A DNA stretch of 64,000 bases from Lonicera japonica. Taxonomy: Eukaryota > Streptophyta > Magnoliopsida > Dipsacales > Caprifoliaceae. The notes under the pieces are model-generated. The model worked only from the letters and a program-made list of their open reading frames with translations, was not told the DNA's origin and did not search any database. The stretch covers positions 372,001 to 436,000 of the forward strand of contig JAKCWG010000963.1 in assembly GCA_021464415.1 (NCBI GenBank). The letters run 5' to 3'. This document shows, one piece after another, positions 48,939 to 59,532 of this stretch. Position 1 is the first letter of the stretch, and every line of letters starts with the position of its first letter. The position numbers and the translations under genes are program-made.

Positions 48939-49826
48939 ATTGCACAAGCTGAATGGCATGCGTGAATAGGAAAATATGCCAAATGGACATGTGAAAGTAG
49001 TTTTTTCTTGGTCTTGAGGATCAATAGGAATTTGATTGTACCCAGAATATCCATCTAGGAAACAATAAAAAGAATGTCCAGCAAGTCGCTCAAGCATTTG
49101 GTCTATGAAAGGAAGAGGAAAATGATCTTTCCTTGTGACACTATTTAGCTTTTGGTAATCAATACGGACACGCCATCCAGTCGAGATTCTGGTTGGGACT
49201 AGCTCATTATCACTGTTTTTTACAACAGTGACACTAGATTTCTTTGGAACAACATGAATGGGGCTGACCCATTGGCTGTCAGAGATAAGGTATATGATTC
49301 CTACATCAAGCAACATAAGGACTTCTGATCGAACAACCTTTTTGATGACTGGGTTCAATCGACGTTGTGGCTCACGAGAAGTTTTTACACCATCTTCCAG
49401 ATGGATGCGATGACTACAAATAGTCGGACTGATACCTCTAAGGTCAGATATGTTCCAACCCAAGGCTGGTTTGTGCTTTCTTAGAACATCGACTAGATTT
49501 ACTTCTTGCTCGAAAGTCAAATCGGAGGCAATAATGACCGGATGAGTTTGATTTGAACCTAAATGGACATATTTCAGCTCAGAAGGCAATGGCTTTAGGT
49601 CCAAACTTTTTTGTGAATCCTGAACATTGGTGAACTCAGTTTCAGGTATAGTTGCAAGCATGGGCTCGCAATCAGACTTAGCCACACTGTTAGGGCCAGT
49701 ATCTATACCAAGAATTGGTTCGAGATGAAGAGATTCAAAGTAATCTCTCCAAGTTTCATTTTCAGTGATCCATTTATCAATGTCTATCAAAGTGGTGGAG
49801 TTTAACAAAGAATTGACACTATCCAT
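48939..49826 (-). pseudogene. pol: RT N-terminal half, old Athila-like element
   Basis: Minus-strand open frame from 49826 down to the junction at 48939. It reads LKPLPSELKYVHLG, HKPALGWNISDLRGISPTIC, RRLNPVIKKVVRSEV, WRVRIDYQKLNSVTRKDHFP and FLDGYSGYNQIPID, ending with FSLCN at the insertion. This is the connection domain and RT fingers/palm. The palm continues on the other side of the young Athila element at 35309. Apart from that break the frame is open over nearly 300 codons, which suggests the insertion came while pol was still fairly intact. Confidence 0.9.
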
Positions 49827-50376
49827 GGCGTCATCTAAATCAAAATCTGATTCAAGAAAATTCAGACATTGTTAGATAGGGTCATCAGGATAAGAATGTC
49901 CACCATTTCTTGAATAAGACTATCGATAACACACACTTCTTCTACCATTTCAACATTAGATGGTTGTTTCATGAGTTAAAAAATATTGACTTCCACTGTC
50001 AAGTTACCAAAGGTAAGAGTCATAGACCCATTCCTACAGTTAATGAGCGCATTTGCAGTGGCATGAAAAGGACGTCCCAAAATGATCGGGATGGAGTTTT
50101 CATCAGAGGGCTGGGTGTCCAGAACTATGAAATCAATTGGATAATAAAAGTCAGACACCTTAACCAAAACATCCTCAATAATTCCTCGGGGGACTTTGAC
50201 AGAACGATCTGCCAATTGTGGAGTGACTCGAGTGGGCTTCATATCTTGCGAGCCCAACTCTTGGTAGAGAGAATATTGTAACAAATTGACACTGGCTCCT
50301 AAATCAAGTAACGCGTGAGTTGAATACTTGTTACCTATCTTGCATGGGATCGTAGGACGACCAGGATCTTTGTATT
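49827..50376 (-). pseudogene. pro: Protease region, old Athila-like element
   Basis: Minus strand. Starting at the copia junction (50376) it reads a KYKDPGRPTI-type phrase, then ALLDLGASVNLLQYSLYQELG with the DLGAS active-site loop, RSVKVPRGII and IILGRPFHATANA (frame 49976-50284). A stop-rich spacer (49827-49975) leads to RT. The family and active-site form match the young Athila protease at 38249-39448. Gag continues beyond the copia insertion at 62441. Confidence 0.85.
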
Positions 50377-51751
50377 TGTTGACCTTACATGGTCTAAATC
50401 TAATTTTGATAATGACAAAAGATTAATCATGTGTATTTAACATGTGCCTTATTTGTATTTAGCATAAACCTTTTTAACAAGCTCCAATGGATTCACAAAG
50501 CATCTCAAGGACCAAAACCGTATCCAATATCAAGACTCTTACCTCTTCTAGAGATCTAATCAACTCTCACATGAATTCAAGCTATTATGCATCAAGATGA
50601 ATATATATGGTGCACTCAAGAAAGAGTTCAATGAAATTCATACAAGCTCCTTAAAGGCTAGAATACTTCATTTTGTATGTGAGTGCTTAGTCTTTTGTAA
50701 AGATATTGCTATTGATCTCAAGTTAAGCTCAACCATGATTTTGTATCATTATATTGCTTTCATCTCTTACAAAAGCAAAGTTTGAATTGAACATCATTTA
50801 CAAAACTATTTCACATAAACCGGTTTTCTTGTAAAAATCATATCTAATTTATCCGGTTGTTTTTATGTTCAAAACCAACTCCAACATGCTTAGAATAACC
50901 TCAAAAACATTCTCCAAGAGTTTGGTTGTTTTGAGGTTTGGCTTGTGCAAATATTCCAGAAGCATGTAGTCGACTACACATTTAATGAGTGAGTCGACTA
51001 CATGGTCCATAGGGGAGTCGACTACTAAGCCAAAATATAGTAGTTGAAAAGCTGGTAAATGTCTTGTTTTGACCCATAACTTCTTGTAACCACTTCAAAC
51101 GGCCATAATCTTTTACAAGCTATTTATATGTGGTCTTAGACACATTTTTTGACACTTGAATAACCACACAAACTCATTTTACACATATCTTCATTATTCA
51201 AGTATACAAGCTATTGCATTGATCATACTCTTCATATTTGAGCTTATTTCTTGATAAATCTTGATATCTCTTAGTGTGAGCTTCATTTGTAATTTCTTAA
51301 ACACTTAAGAGCTATTGTACATTAGTGTTAACCACCTAAACTTATTCAATTCATATTTCTGAGAGGTGTTTCTCATAGAATAGCAAGAGTGAATTCTTGT
51401 GTGAGTATTGAGAGCAATTCAATACTTGTAAGTGTGGTGAGAAGAATACACTTGTAGATGTTTGATCTTCACCCGGAAGAAGATTGATATTATTGGATAT
51501 TCTCGGGGAACTAACCGAGCGCGAAAGTAGGGGCTAACAAGCCGAACTGTGTGGACAAAAAGTCTTCGACTTCTATTGGTTCAATCTTTCTATCTCTTAC
51601 TTTTTTGTATATTGCTATTGTGTTTGGAATTACCTTTGTATCTTGATTGCTTGATTGATATTGACATTAAATATTTTTAAAATGTTTTTAAAAATCCAAT
51701 TAAGTTTCAAAAACCCTATTCACCCCCCTCTGGGGTGTTTTTTGACCTACA
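50377..51751 (+). mobile_element. Copia 5' LTR
   Basis: 1,375 bp, TGTTGACCTTACATGG...GACCTACA. Palindromes at 50965-51023 and a TATTTATA box at 51121-51128. It has lost an 18-bp palindromic unit relative to the 3' LTR. Confidence 0.93.
50965..51023. promoter_or_regulatory. AGTCGACT palindrome cluster, copia 5' LTR
   Basis: A perfect 14-mer TGTAGTCGACTACA at 50965-50978, then AGTCGACT cores centred at 50995.5 and 51019.5. Spacing is 24 and 24 bp. The TATA-like box begins about 101 bp after the last centre. Confidence 0.6.
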
Positions 51752-51753
51752 AT

Positions 51754-51765
51754 TGGTATCAGAGG
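51754..51765 (+). other. Primer-binding site of copia element
   Basis: TGGTATCAGAGG, initiator tRNA-Met type, two bases after the LTR end. Confidence 0.88.
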
Positions 51766-51807
51766 TTGTACTTTTGTTTTGATTTTACAATCTTAGAGTT
51801 TACGATC

Positions 51808-53559
51808 ATGTCTATCTATCAAGTAACCGGACGTAACGAAGGTTCTTTTACCACTAGGCCACCTTTATTTGATGGCAAAAATTATAGCTATTGGAAAAAT
51901 CACATGTGTACTTTTCTTCAAGATAGTGATTTTGAATAATGGAGGGTTACACTCATTGGACCCTATGAGATTACCAAAACCGATGAAAGGGGTAATGTTA
52001 CTCCCAAGTCTATATCCGATTATGATGAGAATAACATTAAGAAAATCCAATTTAATGCTAAAGCCTTAAATTCTCTACATTGTGCATTAACTATGGACGA
52101 ATACAACAAAATTTCTAGTTGTAAAACCGCAAAAGAAATATGGGACAAATTATAGGTTGCTCATGAGGGAACCTCACAAGTCAAGGATGACAATATTGAT
52201 ATGCTTGTTCATGATTATGAACTTTTTAAAATGGAGCCTAATGAATCACTTTATTCTATGTATAGTAGGTTCTCCATTTTTACTAATGCTTTAGATCTCC
52301 TTGGAAAGGTTTACTCCAATGAAGACAAGATTCGAAAGATTCTTAGAACGCTTCCAAAGAAATGGAGACCTAAGGTGACGGCTATTCAAGAAGCCAAGAA
52401 CCTCAAGACGCTAAGCATGGATGAACTCTTGGGTTCACTTAAAACCCATGAGAAGGAATTGGAGAGAGAAGAAGAAGTTGATTCAAAAGCCAAGAAGACT
52501 CTTGCGATCAAAGCTAGTCAATGAGAATATGATGAAGAGTCAATGGGTAGGGATGAAGACATGGCTCTTCTCTCTAGAAACTTCATGAAACTTCTAGCCA
52601 AGAAAAAGAAGTTTCAAGGAAAAGGAAACAACTTTGGTTTTTCATCAAAGAGGAAAAATGATCGATCAATTCAACCAAGAGTTGAAAACGAAGAAGTCAA
52701 AAAATGTTTTCATTGCCATGAACCGGGATATTTCAAAACCAATTGCCCGATTAGAAGAAAGGAGAGAAGAGATAAAAGAGATAAAGCCTTCAAACAAGTA
52801 AGGCATGCCCTCAAGGGGACTTGGAGTGATTCCAAAGAGGGTGAGTCCGATGCCGACTCAAGCGATGAGGAGACGGCAAACCTTTGCCTTATGGCAAGAG
52901 ACGATGAGGTAGATTATATTTATGATTCATTTAGTGATGATAATGTTTTTAATAATGATGATGCACATGATGAGAATGACTATGATGAATTGTATGAAAT
53001 GTTTGAGGAATTGCATAGCAAGTTTGAAAATTTATCTAAAAAATATGCAAGCCTCAAAAAGGAAAATTTGATAGCTTCTAACAAGTGTGAAACTTTTGAG
53101 AAAGAAAATGTGGTTTTTAAAAATGAAATCAAAACTTTGAAGAAAGGAAAGGAAAAGGAAAATCCAAACACACTTGTAGTAGAAAATGTCAAATTGAAAG
53201 ATCAAGTGGATGATCTAACTAATAGCTTAGCCAAATTCACCAATGGAAGGGACAATTTGGATAAACTATTAGGAATGCAAAGGTGTGTGTTCGACAAAGC
53301 CGGTTTGGGTTACAACCAAATTGACAACCAAAAGGATTACAAAAACTTTTTTAAAACATACACACCTCATGATCCCACTCATCTTTGCTCATATTGTGGT
53401 AGAAATAATCATTATGTGGATCATTGTTTCTATAGGAATGAAAGTTTTCCTAAGAGGAAGCTTGCTTGGGTTCCTAAAGGAACCATTATGTTTGCTAACC
53501 CAAAGGGACCCAACACATTTTGGGTACCAAAGGAGAAGTTACTTAAGGTTATGATGTAG
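51808..53559 (+). pseudogene. gag: Copia gag
   Basis: Start at ATG 51808 (MSIYQVTGRNEGSF). One frame throughout, with stops TAA 51937, TAG 52153, TGA 52522 and TAG 53557. The N-terminal part has PPLFDGKNYSYWKNHM and a capsid-like helical block (IRKILRTLPKKWRPKVTAI). Then come DEDMALLSRNFMKLL and a first knuckle CFHCHEPGYFKTNC with tyrosine at the histidine position. An acidic, coiled-coil-like stretch follows (YDELYEMFEELHSKFENLSK). A second, intact knuckle CSYCGRNNHYVDHC lies near the end. It would form the particle shell and bind RNA. The stops fit single C-to-T or G-to-A changes. Confidence 0.88.
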
Positions 53560-55066
53560 GTGTGCTTGAATGCCAAAGGTAGCAAAACCAAGTGGTTCTT
53601 GGATAGTGGTTGCTCAAAGCACATGACGGGAGACAAAAAACATCTTAAGTCTTATTCCCAAGCGAGGAGGGAATGTGACTTTCGGGGACAACGCCAAGGG
53701 CAAAATCATCGGTATATGTAAGGTTGGTAAGCATTCTACATGTATTGATAATGTTCTATTAGTTGATGGTTTGAAGCATAATTTACTTAGCATTAGTCAA
53801 TTATGTGATAAGGGTTGTGAAGTTATTTTTAAGTCCGATCGTTGTATTGTTAAGAATGTTAGTGATGATTCCATTCCACTTGTTGTATATAGAACTAACA
53901 ATGTGTATACTCTTGAACTTGATGATTTATCACAACAAGATGTTAAGTGCTTATCCGCTATAAATGATATATCTTGGTTATGGCATAGGAGACTAGGACA
54001 TGATAATATGGATTTAATTCATGTTTTGTCTAAGAAAGAGTTAGTTAAAGGATTGCCTAAAACCAAATTTGTTAAAGATAAAATTTGTGATGCATGTCAA
54101 CTTGGTAAACAACACAAATCTTTTTTCAAGTCTAAAGAGGATATCACTACATTTAGACCATTTGATATGTTGCATCTTGATTTGTTTGGTCCTATTTCGT
54201 TTGCTAGCCTAGGTGGCAAATTGTACACTCTTGTTGTTGATGATGATTATACTAGATTTTCTTAGGTATTCTTTCTTTCCCACAAAAGTGAAACTCCTCA
54301 TATTTTTGCTAAATTTTGTAGAAATGTTCGAAATGAGAAAGGTGTTTATATTGTGCATGTTAGGAGTGATAGAGGTAGAGAATTCGATAATGTTGATATT
54401 GAGAAATTTTGTGATGAGCATGGTATTGATCATAATTTTTCGGCACCTAGAACTCCTCAACAAAATGGTGTTGTTGAGAGGAAAAATATATCTCTTCAAG
54501 AGATGTCTAGGACTATGCTTAATGAACATTCTCTGCCGGAGTATTTGTGGGCGGAAGCTGTAAACACCGCATGCAATGTGATTAATCGTACTATCATTCG
54601 CAAAAAAATAGATAAGACACCCTATGAGTTATGGAATGACAAAAAACCAAATATTGCATATTTTAAAGTTTTTGGTTGTAAATGTTTTATCTTGAATGAT
54701 TGGGATCACTTAGGTAAATTTGATGCTAAATTCGATGAAGGAATTTTTATTGGGTATGCCACTAATAGTAAAGCATATAGAGTTTATAACAAGAAAAGTT
54801 TGGTAGTCCAAGAATCTATGCATGTTGTATTTGATGAGTCAAATCCTTTCTCACCCATAGTACATTCCGATGACGATGTTGAAATTATCCAAAAGATTTC
54901 GGATATTCAAATTATTGATACATCTAAGGAAGAAACTTCAAGTGCTCAAGCTCCTCTTAAGGAGTTAGAAAACAAAACCGAGCAAAACTCGAATGATTTG
55001 CCTAGCAGCTGGAAATTTATGTCCAACCACCTATTGATCAAATTCTTGGAGAGCCATCTAGTAAAG
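53560..55066 (+). pseudogene. pol: Copia protease and integrase
   Basis: Protease: KWFLDSGCSKHMTGD near 53590-53634, with a normal DSG loop. A frameshift near 53665 moves the rest to frame 2. Pre-integrase: GLKHNLLSISQLCDKGC, WHRRLGHDNMD and CDACQLGKQHKSF (HHCC zinc site). Core: MLHLDLFGPI (first D), VRSDRGREFDN (second D) and QQNGVVERKN (E), so the catalytic triad is complete. A TAG at 54263 replaces a tryptophan-type codon after TRFS. C-terminal part: FKVFGCKCFILN, FDEGIFIGYATNSKAYRVYN. The frame is lost again near 55010, before RT. Confidence 0.9.
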
Positions 55067-55068
55067 TT

Positions 55069-56658
55069 ATGATTAGATCTTCCTTAAGAAATGTATGCAA
55101 TAATGTGGCATTTGTTTTTCAATATGAGCCTAAAAACATTATTGAAGCCGAACAAGATGAATCTTGGATGATGGCTATGCAAGAAGAGCTCAATCAATTT
55201 GAGAGAAACAAAGTGTGGACACTTGTTCCCAAACCTAGTGATCACATTTTTATAGGTACTAAATGGGTATTTCATAACAAAAAGGATGAAAATGGTGTAA
55301 TTCTTAGAAATAAAGCTAGACTTGTTGCCCAAGGATACAATCAAGAGGAGGGCATTGATTATGAAGAAACGTATGCACCCGTAGCTCGTTTAGAAGCCAT
55401 TCGCATGCTACTTGCTTATTCGTGCTTCAAGAATTTTAAATTGTATTAAATGGATGTGAAAAGTGCTTTCTTGAATGGTTTTATTGCAGAGGAAGTTTAT
55501 GTGAAAGAATCTCCCGGTTTTGAGAATCATGTTTATCCGGATTATGTGTTTAAATTGTCTAAAGCTTTATATGGTTTAAAACAAGCACCTAGAGCATGGT
55601 ATGATAGACTTAGTTCATTTTTTATTAACAATGGTTTTTTTAGAGGTAAAATTGATACTACGTTATTTATCAAAAATCATGACATTGACATGCTACTTGT
55701 GCAAATCTATGTTGATGATATTATATTCGGTTCTACTAACGAAAGTCTTTGCAAGGATTTTTCCACATGTATGCAAAATGAATTCGAAATGAGCATAATG
55801 GGAGAGATGAACTACTTCCTTGGATTACAAGTGAAGCAATGCAAAGAAGGCATTTTCATCAATCAAGAAAAATACGTGAAGGAACTCTCAAAGAAATTTG
55901 GCATGGAAGGCGCAAAATCCATGAGCACTCTTATGAGTTCAACTTTCAAGCTCGACAAAGACGAGATTGGTAAGAGCGTAGACATCAAGAGATATCGATG
56001 TATGATCGGTAGTCTATTATATTTGACAGCCTCAAGGCCGAATATTATGTTTAGTGTATGTCTTTGTGCACGATTCCAAGCGGATCCTAAAGAATCGCAT
56101 TTACTTGTCGTAAAACGGATTTTTCGTTATCTTTCCGGTACTAGCTCCTTGGGTTTATGGTACCTAAGAGAGAACTCTTTTGACTTGATTAGTTATTCCG
56201 ATGCGGATTTTGCTAGTTGCAAAATCGATAGGAAAAGCACTAGTGGCACTTGTCATTTCTTAGGACACGTACTAGTATCTTGGTCAAGCAATAAACAAAA
56301 CTCGGTGGCCCTTTCAACGGTCGAAGACGAATATGTGGCGGCCGAAAGTTGTTGTGCTCAAACTTTGTACATTAAACAACAACTAGAGGACTTTGGAATT
56401 AGTCTGAGCCACATTCCCATAAAATGTGACAACACAAGTGCTATTAGCTTGACTAAGAACCCTATGCAACATTCGCGTACTAAGTACATTGAGATAATAT
56501 ATCATTTTATTCGTGATCATGTGCAAAAAGGTGATGTTGATATTGAATTCGTTGGCACCGAATCACAATTTGCGGATATCTTCACTAAACCACTCTCTGA
56601 TGATAGGTTTTGTACCATTCGTCGTGAACTCGGTATGACTAGAGCTTGCGATATCTAG
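55069..56658 (+). pseudogene. pol: Copia reverse transcriptase and RNase H
   Basis: One frame with a single TAA at 55447, before MDVKSAFLNG. RT blocks: [58 protein letters not shown] (first half), then ALYGLKQAPRAWYDRL and the catalytic YVDDIIFGSTN. Connection: YFLGLQVKQCKEGIFINQ and GSLLYLTASRPNIMF. RNase H: SYSDADFASCKIDRKSTSG, SVALSTVEDEYVAAESC, IKCDNTSAISLTKNP and EIIYHFIRDHV. All catalytic residues appear present. It converts RNA to cDNA in the particle. The open frame of 402 codons at 55450-56658 shows the copy is young. Confidence 0.93.
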
Positions 56659-57379
56659 TTGAATCCAAAAAGTTCATAAATAAGATCATTAATGCTTAAT
56701 TTTGAGCACACATTATTTTTGTTAATTATAGTTAATTTTTCTTTATTTTTTGCTTGCATTTATTTACATGTTATTGTGGTATTTAACAAGAAATTTTGCA
56801 GCTTTAGAATGATAATCGATGATCCAAATATAACTCAAATATCTTTGGTGCAAATTAGCTGATTTGGCAGAAAATAAGGCAGTGTAGTCGACTACACTGT
56901 GAACCATGTAGTCGACTACATGGCTGAGTCGACTCACTGCTGGGCTACATAATAGACTCATGGGATTTCCCTTATTTTAACCTCTTTATCTCTTATTTCC
57001 TTCATCTTCTCCACACAACAACCCACGAAATTCCTCTCCTCCACACTTCCATAACCTTCAAAAACACAAATTACCTTCAAAATCTTGCTTCACAAGGATC
57101 ATACAACACCTATTGCTTACAAAAAACACATCAATCCTCTTCAAATCTACCCAAAATCAACCCATATCAACACTTTCTCTCTCCTCTCAAACCCTAAACC
57201 CAATTTCGAAATTATCATTCTTCAACCCAAAATCTCTCTATTTTCTCTCAAAATCACTCCACTACATCCTTCTATCACACTTCACACCACTTATTTTCTT
57301 CATAAACTTACAAATTTCAAGGTTTCTACCCAAAATCCTTAAACTCACCAAACCCTAAGCTTACCTTCACATCACGTTC
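56659..57379 (+). promoter_or_regulatory. Pol-ORF3 spacer with palindrome trio
   Basis: Three perfect palindromes: CAGTGTAGTCGACTACACTG (56880-56899), CCATGTAGTCGACTACATGG (56904-56923) and TGAGTCGACTCA (56925-56936). Centres are 24 and 17 bp apart, the same spacing as the first three sites of the 3' LTR. About 440 bp of C/T/A-rich leader follows, up to the ORF3 ATG at 57380. No convincing TATA box. I infer an internal control region for ORF3. Confidence 0.55.
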
Positions 57380-58455
57380 ATGGCTTCAAGCTCTAGACGA
57401 TCAATTCGACGACGCGTACGAGAATCAACCTCTCCACCTCCACAACTTCTGCCCCTCTTTATCAATGCCTCGCTAGAAGCTCGTTTCAACTCGAATTTCA
57501 TCAACTGAGATATTGTAAAAGGTAAACAATTCAATCGAACTCTATTTTCGGAGAATGGCTTGCATATCACAAATGTTTTTCACCAACAAAGAATTGTGGA
57601 TTTCTTTGATATCAAAGAAAACATTTATCCACGTTTGGTTCGTCTTTTCTATGCTAACTTGCATCACCCTCTAGATGACGACGGGGTAGCCGATACCTCT
57701 CTTTTAAGAATGTATCTAAAAGGTACATTCATCACCTTTTCCAAGGACATTCTTGCACAAATTTTTGGGATTAATCGTAATGACACTACTATTGTTTCTA
57801 GCAATTATGACACTTTGTTTGGCTACACCCGTTACGACGCTCTTAAACCACTTTTGAAGGGGCGCCATCATAATAGGAGAAATAATTCTTATGATAGGAT
57901 TTCTTGCTCCATGCTCACTTTGCATGCTAGACTAATCCATCATATCATCACTCATTGCATTACCCCTCGTAGTGGTAGCTACTCAAATGTCACAAACTAT
58001 GCCATTTTCCTCACTTGGGCCATTGCTAGCAACTACAAGCTTGATTATGCTAGCTTAATCTTTGACAAATTCATAGATATTATGTCTCATTCGGCTCGAG
58101 GCCTCGGTTATGGTATGGTTTTTATACGCCTATTTAAATTCTATGATATTCCAATTGATGACGAGACCGATTCAAGGGAACCAACCGAACATGAGCTATA
58201 CGAACAAGCCCCTCCTTCTCCACGACATCAAAGGGGTCGCCTCGACAAGATCAACTTATGGATGCCATTAACAATTTATCCATTCAAATGGCCAACACAC
58301 GTCAAGAGATGCATCAACGCTTCAATCGAATTGAGACGGCCTTTCAACATTATCATCCGGACTATATCTTTCCAGTTGGTAACCATGGGATCCGCCTCCA
58401 CCACCACCTCAAGAGTGATTACTTCTTTTTGATGATTTCAAAGGGGGAGAAGTAA
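57380..58455 (+). pseudogene. Copia ORF3 (plant transposon-associated protein)
   Basis: Starts ATG 57380 (MASSSRRSIRRRVRES), basic N-terminus. One stop, TGA 57506, falls in an otherwise open frame. The middle reads IYPRLVRLFYANL, LRMYLKGTFITFSKDILAQI, CSMLTLHARLIHHIITHCI, NYAIFLTWAIAS and LGYGMVFIRLFKFYDI. A frameshift near 58238 moves the tail to MDAINNLSIQMANTRQEMHQ, a helical, coiled-coil-like end. No signal peptide or clear membrane anchor, so it does not look like an envelope protein, although it lies where SIRE elements carry an env-like gene. The pattern resembles PF20167-type plant proteins and the Athila ORF3 at 43284. Its function is unknown. Confidence 0.6.
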
Positions 58456-58811
58456 TGTGTGTGTGAGTCTTAGGCCAAGTTTAAGAGTGATAATGGTACA
58501 CACTCTTAGGACTTTGACTACTTGTCTATGCTAGTATTTCTATTTTCAAGTTCAAACTATCTTTATCTCGTTATAGCGTTTTGTTTGAATTGGATGCTTT
58601 TATTTAAGTTTTAACGCTAATGTTTTGATATTATATTAAGTTATTATTGTTGGTACTTGATTGTGCTTATAATTCCTATTATTCTCAATTTTCTACATAT
58701 ATGCATATATTGAGGGGGAGCATATTTATCATTTAAAAATTGCCTTTTTAAATCGTTATCCTTTACTGATAACACATAATAATTTATTGTCATCATCAAA
58801 AAGGGGGAGAT
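58456..58811 (+). other. Copia 3' noncoding region and polypurine tract
   Basis: AT-rich spacer after ORF3. The polypurine tract AAAAAGGGGGAGAT ends at 58811, directly before the 3' LTR. Two more GGGGGAG runs occur at about 58444 and 58713. Confidence 0.8.
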
Positions 58812-59398
58812 TGTTGACCTTACATGGTCTAAATCTAATTTTGATAATGACAAAAGATTAATCATGTGTATTTAACATGTGCCTTATTTGTATTTAGCAT
58901 AAACCTTTTTAACAAGCTCCAATGGATTCTCAAAGCATCTCAAGGACCAAAACCGTATCCAATATCAAGACTCTTACCTCTTCTAGAGATCTAATCAACT
59001 CTCACATGAATTCAAGCTATTATGCATCAAGATGAATATATATGGTGCACTCAAGAAAGAGTTCAAAGAAATTCATACAAGCTCTTTAAAGGCTAAAATA
59101 CTTCATTTTGTATGTGAGTGCTTAGTCTTTTGTAAAGATATTGCTATTGATCTCAAGTTAAGCTCAACCATGATTTTGTATCATTATATTGCATTCATCT
59201 CTTACAAAAGCAAAGTTTGAATTGAACATCATTTACAAAACTATTTCACATAAACCGTTTTCTTGTAAAAATCATATCTAATTTATCCGGTTATTTTTAT
59301 GTTCAAAACCAACTCCAACATGCTTAGAATAACCTCTAGAACATTCCCCAAGAGTTTGGTTGTTTTGAGGTTTGGCTTGTGCAAATATTCCAGAAGCA

Positions 59399-59474
59399 TG
59401 TAGTCGACTACACATTTAATGAGTGAGTCGACTACACCATGTAGTCGACTACATGGTCCATAGGGGAGTCGACT
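59399..59474. promoter_or_regulatory. Palindrome cluster, copia 3' LTR
   Basis: TGTAGTCGACTACA at 59399-59412, AGTCGACT at 59426-59433, the perfect 20-mer CCATGTAGTCGACTACATGG at 59437-59456, and AGTCGACT at 59467-59474. Centres are 24, 17 and 24 bp apart. The 20-mer is absent from the 5' LTR but present in the pol-ORF3 spacer. Confidence 0.65.
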
Positions 59475-59532
59475 ACCAAGCCAAAATATAGCCGTTGGAA
59501 AGTTGGTAAATGTCTTGTTTTGGCCCATAACT

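Noticed and set aside
50597..50785. A 62-codon frame nearly identical to one at 59032-59220
   Set aside because: Both lie in the same place in the two copia LTRs, so conservation reflects LTR duplication. No homology or start context supports a gene.
57085..57358. Two overlapping open frames of 81-85 codons upstream of copia ORF3
   Set aside because: They lie in C/T/A-rich leader DNA, with a composition artefact of Pro/Ser/Leu codons.
57380..58455. Envelope-like glycoprotein gene
   Set aside because: It sits where SIRE elements carry an env-like gene, but no signal peptide, transmembrane helix or glycosylation-rich ectodomain was seen.
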